This document shows positions 27,656 through 36,352 of a DNA stretch of 36,353 nt, one piece after another. The DNA is taken from positions 1 to 36,353 of the forward strand of contig NZ_JAUOQR010000019.1 of assembly GCF_030547185.1 (NCBI RefSeq), in the 5' to 3' direction. This stretch comes from Neptuniibacter sp. 1_MG-2023. Its GTDB lineage: Bacteria > Pseudomonadota > Gammaproteobacteria > Pseudomonadales > Balneatricaceae. The notes below the pieces were generated by a model. That model did no database searches. It saw nothing but the letters and a program-made list of their open reading frames with translations, and was not told the DNA's origin. Position 1 is the first letter of the stretch; each line of letters begins with the position of its first letter. The translations under genes and the position numbers were made by a program.

Positions 27656-28999
27656 TTACTTCCCTAAGCGTCTAATTGCTTGTGGTGTAAAGTTTTTATG
27701 GCTAAACCGTTTCGTGAAGTCGAAACCTTCACCCTCTTCATTGGTTAAACTGCCCACTAAATAGCGTCCAGATTGAAGGTCATATAAGGTTTCTGCTACT
27801 AGCCATGGCACATTTGCATCACGATATTGGAATTGATGAGCTTCTGCTACGCGCCAAAGCTCGCCTCGGCCATCATAATGATCCACAATCGCGATTTGCC
27901 AGCTATCTTCATCTATGTAAAAAGTACGCTTGGCATAGATGTGTCGTTCACCCTCTTTTAATGTTGCTTCAACTTTCCATACCCGATGGAGTTCATAGCG
28001 AGTGTGTTCAGGGTTCATATGACCAGGCTGTAAAATATCTTCATATTTTAGGCCTCTGTCCGCTAGCTTGAAGCTATTGTAAGGAATATAGACTTCCTGT
28101 TTACCTACAAGATTCCAGTCGTAACGATCAGGTGCGCCATTAAAAAGGTCTAAATTATCAGTGGTGCGTTGTCCGTCGCTCGCAGTACCTGGTGCATCAT
28201 AAGCAATCTGAGGTGCTCTACGTACGCGTCGTTGGCCTGCATTATAGGTCCATGCCTGACGAGGCTGGGTAATCTGATTCATTGTTTCATGAACCAAAAG
28301 TACATTACCGGTTAGGCGTGAAGGTGCTTTGACCTCCTGAACGAAATAAAACAAGATATTCTGGTCTTTTTGAGGATCAGCACCGTCTTCTAGGGCGCTT
28401 GGCCAAGACATTTTCTCGTTTATTTTTACCGCGGTATAGCTACCATTGGCTTGTACAGGAACTTGCACAAACGTACGTTCCAAAGCCCCGCCTCTATATC
28501 GAGTCATATGATTCCAAATGACTTCTAGCCCATTGCTAGGAATAGGGAAGGGGATTGCTGTTGTAAAGTCTTTTAGGCCGTTGCCGCCATCGGTTAGCAT
28601 GGTCGATGTGGCATTAGCTTTAGCTGCGGTATAAATGTGATCGGGTAATGCAGCGGTTCGGTGAGTCGGATAAACAGGGATAGAAAAACTATCCTTGTAA
28701 CGCTCTAACATTGCTAGCTGGCCGGGTGTTAAATTATCTTTATACTGACCGGCATTGGCCGCTGTAATTGTAAATAGTGGTTTTTCGCTAGCAAATGGGT
28801 TGGTGTAACGGTCAGTTGATGTGGCTAAACCCCCCTTCCATGCAGGAATGCTTCCCGATGAGTTAGCGGCTTTTTCTGCGCCAATTGGTGTCAACGAATC
28901 ACCGAGTTTAGCTGCTTCTTCAGCAGTTGTAGCTGAATATGCTGCAGATGAGGCCAAAATAAGGGCAGTGCTCAGCAGCAGTCTTTTAGTTTTAAGCAT
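27656..28999 (-). CDS. DUF1329 family exported protein
   Basis: A 447-residue precursor with signal peptide MLKTKRLLLSTALILASSAAYS and mature start near ATTAEEAAKLG. The opening EAAKLGDSLTPIGAEKAANSSGSIPAWKGG is the DUF1329 hallmark, and the later KEVYIPYNSF-type segment (KQEVYIPYNSFKLADRGLKYEDIL) is also typical. DUF1329 proteins are predicted to have a LolA-like fold for carrying a hydrophobic molecule and are usually found with DUF1302 and RND transporters in degraders of lipids, steroids or other hydrophobic compounds. It follows the DUF1302 gene by 29 bp and ends at a strong terminator. The start at 28999 has GGAGATAT upstream. No RND transporter gene is in the window. Confidence 0.9.
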   Translation of the reverse strand: MLKTKRLLLSTALILASSAAYSATTAEEAAKLGDSLTPIGAEKAANSSGSIPAWKGGLATSTDRYTNPFASEKPLFTITAANAGQYKDNLTPGQLAMLERYKDSFSIPVYPTHRTAALPDHIYTAAKANATSTMLTDGGNGLKDFTTAIPFPIPSNGLEVIWNHMTRYRGGALERTFVQVPVQANGSYTAVKINEKMSWPSALEDGADPQKDQNILFYFVQEVKAPSRLTGNVLLVHETMNQITQPRQAWTYNAGQRRVRRAPQIAYDAPGTASDGQRTTDNLDLFNGAPDRYDWNLVGKQEVYIPYNSFKLADRGLKYEDILQPGHMNPEHTRYELHRVWKVEATLKEGERHIYAKRTFYIDEDSWQIAIVDHYDGRGELWRVAEAHQFQYRDANVPWLVAETLYDLQSGRYLVGSLTNEEGEGFDFTKRFSHKNFTPQAIRRLGK

Positions 29000-29028
29000 T
29001 GATGATATCTCCATCTGGTAAACGCTTC

Positions 29029-30858
29029 TTAGAAAGAAACGGATGCGCTGAGTGAAAGAAAGTCTCGGTCTTCAATGGAATTGAAGTCACCACCAAAGTA
29101 ATCAGTGTATGAGAGCTGGACTGAGTATCTGTTAAGGTAGTCAGCGGTTAAGCTTAGACCTAATGTTTTCTCATCCTCATTGAAGCCTGCACCGGGTTGA
29201 GGGCCATAACCCTCTAGACCGTGCTTAAAGCTAATCTCTGGTGTTAAGTTTACACCTGCAAAAACATTAGTGTAATTAAGATTGGCTCTGACTACATAAC
29301 CATATGAGTCTTGAGTAACGAAGCCATCGTTATCGCCAGCCGCATAACCGTATGCACCATGACGACCATATTTTAGAGCGTTAGCACTTTCATCTAGACT
29401 ATGAACATGGGTCCAGCCGAATTCCCCGATTAAGGTTAAGCGGCTTGCGCCCAATACTCGATCGTGAAAGCTAATCAAGCTAGTTTGGAACTGTGAAACA
29501 TCAAAGGTTTGGTAACCGTCTACTTCGCTATCAAACGAAGCACCGTTGCCGGTTGCATCCTTGATATAGTTATCTAAGGCTGTATTCCCTGTAGCACCGG
29601 CGGTTAGGATACCTGCTATCAACGAGGTTCCGTTGATTTGCATAGGGACATCTTTTTTATGGCTGATCTCACCTGACCATGCGATGTCACCAACGTTTGT
29701 ACTAAAACTCAGGCCGAGCATTTTAATGTCTTCTGGGTATTCAACATAATAAGATGAGCCTAAGGTTGCTGGAAGGCCACCAAAGAAAGCCCCAACGTCA
29801 TAGACACCACTAGTGATGGGTAAGCGGCTATGGTATTGCGCAGCATAGAGACCAAATTCGGTATTATTTAGCTCTTCAGCAAAGTAGCGGAAAGCCAGAC
29901 CAAACTGACCATCGTCATCCGCTTCACGTCGGCCATCTGCATTTCTGTAAACGACGGGGTCTTGTCCGCCTAAAACTGCGGGATTATTGAAGTAAGTTTG
30001 GTCATCAAGTGTGCCTAGAGCGCCACTACCTATACGAATACCGTCACAGCCTTCGCCAACAAAATCATTAGTTGAAAAGTAGGTGCCGCAACCATCAATG
30101 GCAGTTGGCTCCCATGAGAGTTGATAGAAACCTTCAACACTTAGATTATCGGTAATACCTAAAGATGCAAATGCCATATTAACAGGAAGAAGGCCCTCTT
30201 TAACTTCAGCACCTGCACGTCTGAATGAGCTGACATCAACAGGGTTGATCGCATTTAAGCCACCTTGAATGAAGGTGCTTTCACCCCAGTTAATGACTTG
30301 TTTGCCTAAACGTACATCAAGTGGTTTTTGAGCTATATCAAATGATCCATACCAATAGGCATCAAGTAATTCAAATCCAGAAAATTTAGCATAGTCATTA
30401 AAACCAGAATCATCTAATTCTGTACCAGGGATGTAGCTGTTCGCAGTATGACCATGAGAGCGTGCCCCATTTTCTAGCTCTAAGTCGTACCAATATTTTG
30501 CGCGTGCAAAGAAACCTACATTCTCATAGCTTAATTCAAGGTCATGCACACCTTTAACTATTTGCGAGAAGGTTTCCCCTTTTTCGAAATTTTGAGTTGC
30601 ATCATCATAGCTGCCCCCGCCCTTGCTTGTGCCACCGTTTGCGGGAGCGATTAAGGAGGATGAAGGGTTATCCATTCGCCAGCTGGCGCCAACTGAAATT
30701 TGAGAATCTAAACGGCCTTCTATCTCACCTAGATTAAATTCGAGTGCTTGAGCTTGATTGATAGATACGACAGAACCCACCAATATTGGAAGTAGACGAT
30801 GCGTGAACATCGGAGTTTGGCTTTTGCTGCGGTGCAAAATCCTATTTCTTATTGCCAT
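29029..30858 (-). CDS. DUF1302 family outer-membrane protein
   Basis: A 609-residue precursor with a long signal region ending in a probable AQA cleavage site before LEFNLGEIEGRLDSQISVGASWR. The mature protein has many alternating beta-strand segments and ends in SVSF, with a terminal Phe, as expected of an outer-membrane barrel. Family motifs include DVRLGKQVINWGESTFIQGGLNAINPVDVSSFRRAGAEVKEGLLP (about residues 180-225). DUF1302 proteins are thought to be involved in moving hydrophobic substrates together with DUF1329 partners. The start at 30858 follows AGGTGA closely; the GTG at 30867 is part of that Shine-Dalgarno. A large hairpin lies in its leader. Confidence 0.9.
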   Translation of the reverse strand: MAIRNRILHRSKSQTPMFTHRLLPILVGSVVSINQAQALEFNLGEIEGRLDSQISVGASWRMDNPSSSLIAPANGGTSKGGGSYDDATQNFEKGETFSQIVKGVHDLELSYENVGFFARAKYWYDLELENGARSHGHTANSYIPGTELDDSGFNDYAKFSGFELLDAYWYGSFDIAQKPLDVRLGKQVINWGESTFIQGGLNAINPVDVSSFRRAGAEVKEGLLPVNMAFASLGITDNLSVEGFYQLSWEPTAIDGCGTYFSTNDFVGEGCDGIRIGSGALGTLDDQTYFNNPAVLGGQDPVVYRNADGRREADDDGQFGLAFRYFAEELNNTEFGLYAAQYHSRLPITSGVYDVGAFFGGLPATLGSSYYVEYPEDIKMLGLSFSTNVGDIAWSGEISHKKDVPMQINGTSLIAGILTAGATGNTALDNYIKDATGNGASFDSEVDGYQTFDVSQFQTSLISFHDRVLGASRLTLIGEFGWTHVHSLDESANALKYGRHGAYGYAAGDNDGFVTQDSYGYVVRANLNYTNVFAGVNLTPEISFKHGLEGYGPQPGAGFNEDEKTLGLSLTADYLNRYSVQLSYTDYFGGDFNSIEDRDFLSLSASVSF

Positions 30859-30886
30859 TTCGTTCACCTAGCGTTGTTATTTTTTT

Positions 30887-30945
30887 AAAAGGCGCTAATT
30901 AGTATTACTTCTAAGATAGCCGACTTTCTAATAAAGCGCCTTTTT
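30887..30945 (-). promoter_or_regulatory. Long hairpin in the leader of the DUF1302-DUF1329 unit
   Basis: AAAAGGCGCT (30887-30896) is perfectly complementary to AGCGCCTTTT (30935-30944). ATTAG/CTAAT (30898-30902 with 30928-30932) continues the stem inward after a small bulge, leaving a 25-nt loop. It begins 28 bp upstream of the DUF1302 start codon. On the minus strand the stem is followed by TTTT and then A-rich sequence, so it could act as an attenuator or stability element. No ligand-binding motif is recognised. Confidence 0.5.
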
Positions 30946-31029
30946 TCAGGTGCTTTGGGCTTAAAATAGAGTAAGGAACCCTACACATAATCTATGTCAG
31001 CGACTTGAGTCTCAATAACAATTGACTCC

Positions 31030-31069
31030 ACATTTATTAACAAAATTGTTCTTTTGGGTTGATAAATGT
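31030..31069. promoter_or_regulatory. Interrupted dyad in the DUF1302/AraC intergenic region
   Basis: ACATTTATTAAC (31030-31041) and GTTGATAAATGT (31058-31069) are complementary at 11 of 12 positions, centred at 31049.5. It lies between the divergent genes and is a candidate site for the AraC-family regulator or another dimeric protein. Function is inferred from position and symmetry. Confidence 0.45.
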
Positions 31070-31141
31070 ACTACTTCAGGTCAACAATAGGGAGGGAAAT
31101 GCGTTTCATTTTAACTAATGTTAATTGTAGGTAGTGAGATT

Positions 31142-32200
31142 ATGGAGCGTAAAATTACTGTGCCGGCAGGCTATGTACGGCACCTTCTGCAACTAGTTCA
31201 AGAACAGGGTTTTAGTGTTGATCAGCTGTTAAATCAGGTTGGTATTAGTCCTTCAGAGGTGGGAAGTCAGACCGAGTTTCCAGCGGATAAATTTGGTCTA
31301 TTATACCAACGTATATATTACATCGCTCAGGATGAATATTTTGGCATGTTAAGCGGAGGGAAGGTTCCGAATGGGACTTTTCGCATGATGTGCCATTGTT
31401 TGATTCATTGTCCTACGTTGGAAAAAGCGATCTACCGTGCAAGTGATTTTCATGAGATCTGTCGTGGAACTCAGGTGAAGCCGTTTTTGGTACGCAAAGG
31501 ACGATATGCCAAAGTTTCGTTTACCACAACGGATGCTTCCGGCGCGTCTATGGATGAGCTGCTGGCTGATGAGAACCCCGGTCGGATTAGAACCTCTCTT
31601 TCCATGTGGCATCACTTTTTATGCTGGTTAATTGGTAAGCGTTTAGAGTTGAAAGCTGCATATTTTTCCTTCTCTGAGCCTGAAGATGTTGCGCAGTATA
31701 AGACGCTTTTTCAGTCAGAAGTTAAATTTGATCAGCATGATAATGCGATTGTTTTTCCTGCCCGCTATTTAGATTTTCCTATAGTACAAACGCCAGAAAC
31801 CCTACGTAGCTTCCTTAAAACAGCGCCCTATCAGTTAATTGTGATGGTTGATGATGATGCGAGTTTGAAATCGCAAGTCGTGGCGTTAATCGGTAAGGAC
31901 TTTAGCCAAGAGCTACCTAGTGCTGAAGAGGTTGCTTACCGTCTACATATGTCTGTTTCTACGCTACGTCGCCGCTTATTGGACGAAAGTACCTCCTATC
32001 AAAAGATTAAAGATGAAAGTCGGAAAATGGCGGCGCTTAATTATATGAATTCGCCACAGTTGTCGATTAATGATGTGGCTGGATTGATGGGTTTTGATGA
32101 GCCGTCAGCATTTTTCCGTTCCTTTAAAAAATGGACTGGAATGACACCCGGTGAATATCGTCGTAGCGATACATATTGTCAGCAGTTAGCTTCTTCTTGA
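31142..32200 (+). CDS. AraC family transcriptional regulator
   Basis: A 352-residue regulator with an N-terminal arabinose-binding-like domain of the OruR/ArgR-type AraC subgroup (about 1-215) and two C-terminal helix-turn-helix motifs (SAEEVAYRLHMSVSTLRRRL and SINDVAGLMGFDEPSAFFRSFKKWTGMTPGEYR). Regulators of this architecture often control lipid or small-molecule catabolic genes beside them. It is divergent from the DUF1302-DUF1329 unit, the most likely target. I prefer the ATG at 31142 (MERKITVPAG) because AGGTAG lies 7 nt upstream; an in-frame ATG at 31118 would add eight residues. An 11-codon open frame with its own strong Shine-Dalgarno precedes it. Confidence 0.88.
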   Translation: MERKITVPAGYVRHLLQLVQEQGFSVDQLLNQVGISPSEVGSQTEFPADKFGLLYQRIYYIAQDEYFGMLSGGKVPNGTFRMMCHCLIHCPTLEKAIYRASDFHEICRGTQVKPFLVRKGRYAKVSFTTTDASGASMDELLADENPGRIRTSLSMWHHFLCWLIGKRLELKAAYFSFSEPEDVAQYKTLFQSEVKFDQHDNAIVFPARYLDFPIVQTPETLRSFLKTAPYQLIVMVDDDASLKSQVVALIGKDFSQELPSAEEVAYRLHMSVSTLRRRLLDESTSYQKIKDESRKMAALNYMNSPQLSINDVAGLMGFDEPSAFFRSFKKWTGMTPGEYRRSDTYCQQLASS

Positions 32201-32402
32201 TAGGGCTGTAACTTATAAAATTTAGGGTTTTTTAATATCTTGACCGTTATTGTTAGCGAATAAGGTATTAAATGTTATTGCTGGTTTGGTGTGCTAAATA
32301 GATCATGTTAATAGCATTTCCCGATGTGATTATAGTTCCTTAAGAATAATAAAATGTGGCCTATTATTGATAGGTGGGTTACAGAACGGAGCAAGAGTAG
32401 CA

Positions 32403-34181
32403 ATGAGTGATTATCGATATCCCTATCAAGATGGTGTTTTTGTTTTAAATCAGTTGGTGGGTTTAGAACAAATTTGTCAGCAGGCAGGCTTGGACGATTT
32501 TGCTGATGGTCTCGCGGAAGCGGTACTTGATGAGGCCGCGAAACTTGGCAGTGAGCAGTTGGCGCCGTTGAACGTTACTGGTGATAGATTAGGTGCATCC
32601 ATTGAGAATAATAATGTGTCTGAAACACCTGGTTTCTCAGATGCATATCAACAGTTTTGTGATGGTGGCTGGCCTTCACTTGCGGGCAATCCCGAATTTG
32701 GAGGGCAGGGCTTACCGAATGTATTAGCCGTTGCGGTTAATGAGGTTTGGCAGTCGGCGAATCTTGCTTGGGCACTTTGTCCACTGTTAACGCAAGGGGC
32801 TATCGAAGCGATCGAAACTCATGGAAATGATCAACTTAAAAAGCACTATCTGCCTAAGTTAATTAGCGGTGAGTGGACTGGAACCATGAATTTGACTGAG
32901 CCTGATGCAGGTACTGATCTGGCAGCGCTCAAATCTAAAGCGGTACCTGAGGACGATTATTACCGTATCACTGGGCAAAAAATCTTTATTACTTGGGGTG
33001 ATCACCAGATGACGGACAATATTGTTCATCTGGTTTTGGCTCGTCTTGCTGATGCACCTGCAGGTGTTAAAGGTATCTCGCTCTTTGTTGTACCTAAATA
33101 CCTACTCGATGAAAACGGCAATCCAACTGAGCAGCGCAATGATGCTTATGCCGTTTCTCTTGAGCATAAATTAGGTATTCATGGTAGCCCGACTTGTGTG
33201 ATGAGTTTTGGTGATAACGGGGGAGCAATCGGTTATCTAGTGGGTAAGGCAAACCAAGGTTTAGCCTGTATGTTCACAATGATGAACGATGCGCGGCAAG
33301 GTGTTGGCTTACAAGGTTTGGCGATCTCCGAAAGGTCGTATCAGCATGCTGTTACCTATGCTAAAGAGCGAATCCAAGGGACACTACGGGATGGTTCACG
33401 TATTAGCATTATTAAGCATCCCGATGTGCGCCGAATGCTTTTGCAGATGAAATCGTCAATTCAAGCAATGCGTGCGCTGGTGTATGTGGCGCGTGCCGAA
33501 AGTGACTACGTAAACAATGCTGTTGATGATGAGACTAAGTTAAAACATCAGAAACGTAATGATCTATTGACCCCTATTGTAAAAGGCTGGGTGACTGAGT
33601 TAGCACAAGAGCTGACTTATCTTGCGGTACAGATCCATGGGGGTATGGGATTTATTGAGGAAACAGGCGTTGCTCAATACTATCGTGATGCACGTATCTT
33701 AACTATCTATGAAGGTACAACAGGGATTCAGGCTTTGGATCTTATTGGTCGCAAGACCCTTGTGGATGGCGGTGATGCGGTTACCGATCTGCTCTCTGAA
33801 ATAAGCAGTGATTTAAAGGAAATAGACCATCCAGAGTTGCAAAGCATTGTTAGTGCAACACAGGCAGCGGTTGAGCAAGCGAGCATCGCTAAACAATGGG
33901 TTTTAGAGGTTGCTGCAAAAGATGCTTCAGCGGCAGGGAGTGCGAGTGTCAGCTATATGATGCTGATGGGCTATCTGTGCGGTGCTTGGTTGTTAACTAA
34001 ATCGGCAGCTATAGCGCAAGAAAATCTCTCTAAAGAGGGGGCTGATAGTGACTTCCTTAATGCCAAAATTATCTCTGCCCGTTTCTTTACCGAACAGATG
34101 TTACCTAGGGTTAGTTCTTTATTAGTGGCCATGCAATCTGGTGGTGAGACCGTTATGGCTATGAGCGAAGAGCAGTTTTAA
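32403..34181 (+). CDS. Acyl-CoA dehydrogenase, long form with C-terminal AcylCoA_DH_C-like domain
   Basis: A 592-residue flavoenzyme of the roughly 600-residue acyl-CoA dehydrogenase subgroup to which DmdC also belongs. The core motifs are present: MNLTEPDAGTDL and KIFITWGDHQ (FAD and substrate binding), ARQGVGLQGLAISER, QIHGGMGFIEETGVAQYYRDARI and the catalytic-base region IYEGTTGIQALDL. A C-terminal extension (about 475-592) matches the subgroup's extra helical domain. Substrate chain length cannot be read from sequence. The start at 32403 (MSDYRYPYQDGVF) has GGAG 11 nt upstream; the earlier in-frame start lacks support. The electron acceptor would be ETF, whose quinone oxidoreductase gene follows after 60 bp. 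Confidence 0.92.
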   Translation: MSDYRYPYQDGVFVLNQLVGLEQICQQAGLDDFADGLAEAVLDEAAKLGSEQLAPLNVTGDRLGASIENNNVSETPGFSDAYQQFCDGGWPSLAGNPEFGGQGLPNVLAVAVNEVWQSANLAWALCPLLTQGAIEAIETHGNDQLKKHYLPKLISGEWTGTMNLTEPDAGTDLAALKSKAVPEDDYYRITGQKIFITWGDHQMTDNIVHLVLARLADAPAGVKGISLFVVPKYLLDENGNPTEQRNDAYAVSLEHKLGIHGSPTCVMSFGDNGGAIGYLVGKANQGLACMFTMMNDARQGVGLQGLAISERSYQHAVTYAKERIQGTLRDGSRISIIKHPDVRRMLLQMKSSIQAMRALVYVARAESDYVNNAVDDETKLKHQKRNDLLTPIVKGWVTELAQELTYLAVQIHGGMGFIEETGVAQYYRDARILTIYEGTTGIQALDLIGRKTLVDGGDAVTDLLSEISSDLKEIDHPELQSIVSATQAAVEQASIAKQWVLEVAAKDASAAGSASVSYMMLMGYLCGAWLLTKSAAIAQENLSKEGADSDFLNAKIISARFFTEQMLPRVSSLLVAMQSGGETVMAMSEEQF

Positions 34182-34241
34182 GCTGCGATCAGATAAGTAT
34201 ATAGATCGCGCTTAATACCCGAAAAAATTGAGGTGAAAAAT

Positions 34242-35900
34242 ATGAATGCTGTGGCTAGAGAATCCATGGAATTTGATGTGGTTATTGTCGGTGCTGGCCC
34301 TGCTGGTTTATCCGCTGCATGTAAATTAATGCAGCAAGCGCAGGCGGCCGAGCAAGAGATGACGGTTTGTGTGGTTGAAAAAGGATCTGAGGTGGGGGCG
34401 CATATATTGTCTGGTGCGGTGGTTGAAAGTCGCGCACTCGATGAGCTTTTTCCTGAGTGGAAAGAGCTAGGTGCGCCTTTAAACACCCCTGTAGTTGAAG
34501 ATCAGATCTTCATGCTAAAAAACGAAACATCCTCCATAAAAGTACCTAATATGTTTGTGCCTAAAACTATGCACAATCACGGCAATTACATTGTGAGTTT
34601 AGGCAACCTATGTCGTTGGCTAGCGGAACAGGCAGAACAGTTGGGTGTTGAAATTTTCCCCGGTTTTGCTGCATCCGAGGTGCTGTATAACGAGGATGGC
34701 AGTGTTAAAGGGATTGCGACAGGTGATATGGGCGTTAGTGCATCCGGCGAGCACAAAGATGGTTATATGCCGGGTATGGAGTTGCATGCTAAATACACCA
34801 TTTTCTCTGAAGGTTGTCGGGGGCATTTAGGTAAGGAGCTGATCGAACGCTATGATCTTGCTGCTCAATCTGATGCTCAGCATTATGGGCTAGGCATTAA
34901 AGAGCTATGGGATGTTGATCCAGATAAACACCAGCCAGGGCTTGTACTGCATGGTTCGGGTTGGCCGTTAACAGGCGAGAGCAGTGGTGGCTTTTTCCTT
35001 TACCATACTGAAAACAATCAAGTTGTTGTGGGTTTGATTGTTGATTTAAACTATAAAAACCCTTACTTAAGCCCTTTTGATGAATTTCAAAAATTGAAGC
35101 ATCACCCTGTTCTTAAACAGTATTTAGACGGCGGTAAGCGCGTCTCCTATGGAGCGCGAGCAATCACTAAAGGCGGCTTTAATGCACTGCCTAAGATGAC
35201 CTTCCCAGGTGGTATCGTCGCGGGTTGTAATGCAGGTACGTTGAATTTTTCAAAAATCAAAGGTACGCACACGGCGATGAAGTCTGGCATGTTGGCGGCT
35301 GAGGCGATCTTTGACGCGCTGCAGTCCTCGTCTGCTGGTGGGGAAGATCTAAATAGCTTTGCAGATAAGTTTAAAGCCTCTTGGTTATATGATGAGTTAT
35401 TTAGCTCTAAGAATTTTGGTCCAGCTATGCATAAGTTCGGGCCGTTATTAGGCGGAGCTTTTAACTTTATTGATCAGAATATATTTTCCGGGAAATTGCC
35501 TGTAACACTGCATGATAATCATGAAGATTATGCACAGTTAAAACCGGCGGCAGAGTGTGAGCAAATTACGTATCCAAAACCGGATGGGGTGCTTAGCTTT
35601 GATAAACTGAGTTCAGTTTTTCTGTCTAATACTAACCATGAAGAAGATCAACCTTGTCACTTACAGCTAAAAGATCCATCTATACCGCTTGGGAGTAACC
35701 TAGAGCGCTTTGCTGAACCTGCACAACGCTACTGCCCTGCTGGGGTATATGAAGTGATTGAGGAGGCAGAGGGGAAGCGGTTTCAGATTAACAGCCAAAA
35801 CTGCGTACATTGTAAAACATGTGATATTAAAGACCCTGCGCAAAATATTCGCTGGGTTGTACCTGAGGGAACGGGTGGGCCTAATTACCCAAATATGTGA
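34242..35900 (+). CDS. Electron transfer flavoprotein-ubiquinone oxidoreductase (ETF-QO)
   Basis: A 552-residue ETF-QO, full length. An FAD motif [13 protein letters not shown] lies near the N-terminus, with VEKGSEVGAHILSGAVVE closing the dinucleotide site. The middle has GKELIERYDLAAQSDAQHYGLGIKELW, typical of the family's membrane/ubiquinone region. The C-terminal 4Fe-4S domain has its four cysteines in RYCPAGVYE and NCVHCKTCDIKDP, ending GGPNYPNM. It accepts electrons from EtfAB and reduces ubiquinone at the inner membrane. The start at 34242 (MNAVARESMEF) has GAGGTG 6 nt upstream; the GTG at 34233 is part of that site. It is probably co-transcribed with the acyl-CoA dehydrogenase. Confidence 0.95.
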   Translation: MNAVARESMEFDVVIVGAGPAGLSAACKLMQQAQAAEQEMTVCVVEKGSEVGAHILSGAVVESRALDELFPEWKELGAPLNTPVVEDQIFMLKNETSSIKVPNMFVPKTMHNHGNYIVSLGNLCRWLAEQAEQLGVEIFPGFAASEVLYNEDGSVKGIATGDMGVSASGEHKDGYMPGMELHAKYTIFSEGCRGHLGKELIERYDLAAQSDAQHYGLGIKELWDVDPDKHQPGLVLHGSGWPLTGESSGGFFLYHTENNQVVVGLIVDLNYKNPYLSPFDEFQKLKHHPVLKQYLDGGKRVSYGARAITKGGFNALPKMTFPGGIVAGCNAGTLNFSKIKGTHTAMKSGMLAAEAIFDALQSSSAGGEDLNSFADKFKASWLYDELFSSKNFGPAMHKFGPLLGGAFNFIDQNIFSGKLPVTLHDNHEDYAQLKPAAECEQITYPKPDGVLSFDKLSSVFLSNTNHEEDQPCHLQLKDPSIPLGSNLERFAEPAQRYCPAGVYEVIEEAEGKRFQINSQNCVHCKTCDIKDPAQNIRWVVPEGTGGPNYPNM

Positions 35901-36024
35901 TTTTTTAAGGTTTTTTTATAAAAAATACATAATAATGGAAAAAAACTACCCCATGAAAGGGGTGAAAGCAGAAAGAGAATTGGATCAGGATATTGACCTA
36001 GTGGTTATAATTTGATCTGATTGT

Positions 36025-36074
36025 GCGGCTTTATCGTGTATTTCTGTACACTATCTAACCGCTTATTTTTATTA
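36025..36074 (+). terminator. Possible terminator after ETF-QO
   Basis: A nested dyad: GCGG (36025) with CCGC (36059-36062), enclosing GTGTA (36036-36040) with TACAC (36047-36051), each separated by 7 nt on both sides. TTATTTTTATT follows. The stem is interrupted, so termination is only a possibility. Confidence 0.3.
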
Positions 36075-36094
36075 TGAAAATAGTTTCATAATAA
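36069..36094. repeat. A+T-rich perfect inverted repeat upstream of the tRNA genes
   Basis: TTATTATGAAA (36069-36079) and TTTCATAATAA (36084-36094) are perfectly complementary with an ATAG loop. It ends 34 bp before the tRNA promoter's -35 box, where an activator such as Fis or an UP element might act. Its role is not established. Confidence 0.5.
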
Positions 36095-36128
36095 TTCAGC
36101 TTTTTTCAGTAAAAAGTCGCGTTACTGG

Positions 36129-36156
36129 TTGACACAAAAACTCAATCCTATAATAT
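36129..36156 (+). promoter_or_regulatory. Promoter of the tRNA-Ser/tRNA-Asn unit
   Basis: A consensus -35 box TTGACA (36129-36134) and TAATAT (36151-36156) with a 16-bp spacer; TATAAT also occurs at 36149-36154 but with only 14 bp. The sequence after the -10 box, ACGCGCCG, is a GC-rich discriminator typical of stringently controlled stable-RNA promoters. Transcription should start near 36163. Confidence 0.75.
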
Positions 36157-36171
36157 ACGCGCCGTTCCTGC

Positions 36172-36259
36172 GGAGGGATGGCTGAGTGGTCGAAAGCACT
36201 GGTCTTGAAAACCAGCGGTCCGAGAGGGCCCTAGGGTTCGAATCCCTATCCCTCCGCCA
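36172..36259 (+). tRNA. tRNA-Ser(TGA)
   Basis: An 88-nt class II tRNA including an encoded CCA. The acceptor GGAGGGA pairs with TCCCTCC, followed by discriminator G and CCA. The anticodon stem CTGGT/ACCAG encloses CTTGAAA, with anticodon TGA at 36206-36208. The variable arm is long, as expected for serine (GGTCCGAGAGGGCC), and the T loop is GGTTCGAATCC. Confidence 0.97.
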
Positions 36260-36276
36260 TTTACTGGAACTAGAGT

Positions 36277-36352
36277 TCCCTGATAGCTCAGTTGGTAGAG
36301 CAGTAGACTGTTAATCTATTGGTCGCTGGTTCGAGTCCAGCTCAGGGAGCCA
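36277..36352 (+). tRNA. tRNA-Asn(GTT)
   Basis: A 76-nt tRNA with encoded CCA. The acceptor TCCCTGA pairs with TCAGGGA. The anticodon loop CTGTTAA carries GTT at 36310-36312. The T arm is GCTGGTTCGAGTCCAGC. It lies 17 bp after tRNA-Ser with no promoter between, so both come from one transcript; the window ends one base later and more tRNAs may follow. Confidence 0.97.

Noticed and set aside
35938-36015. 26-codon open frame after ETF-QO (MEKNYPMKGVKAERELDQD...)
   Set aside because: It has no clear Shine-Dalgarno, contains a small CCCC/GGGG hairpin, and is too short to support without conservation data.
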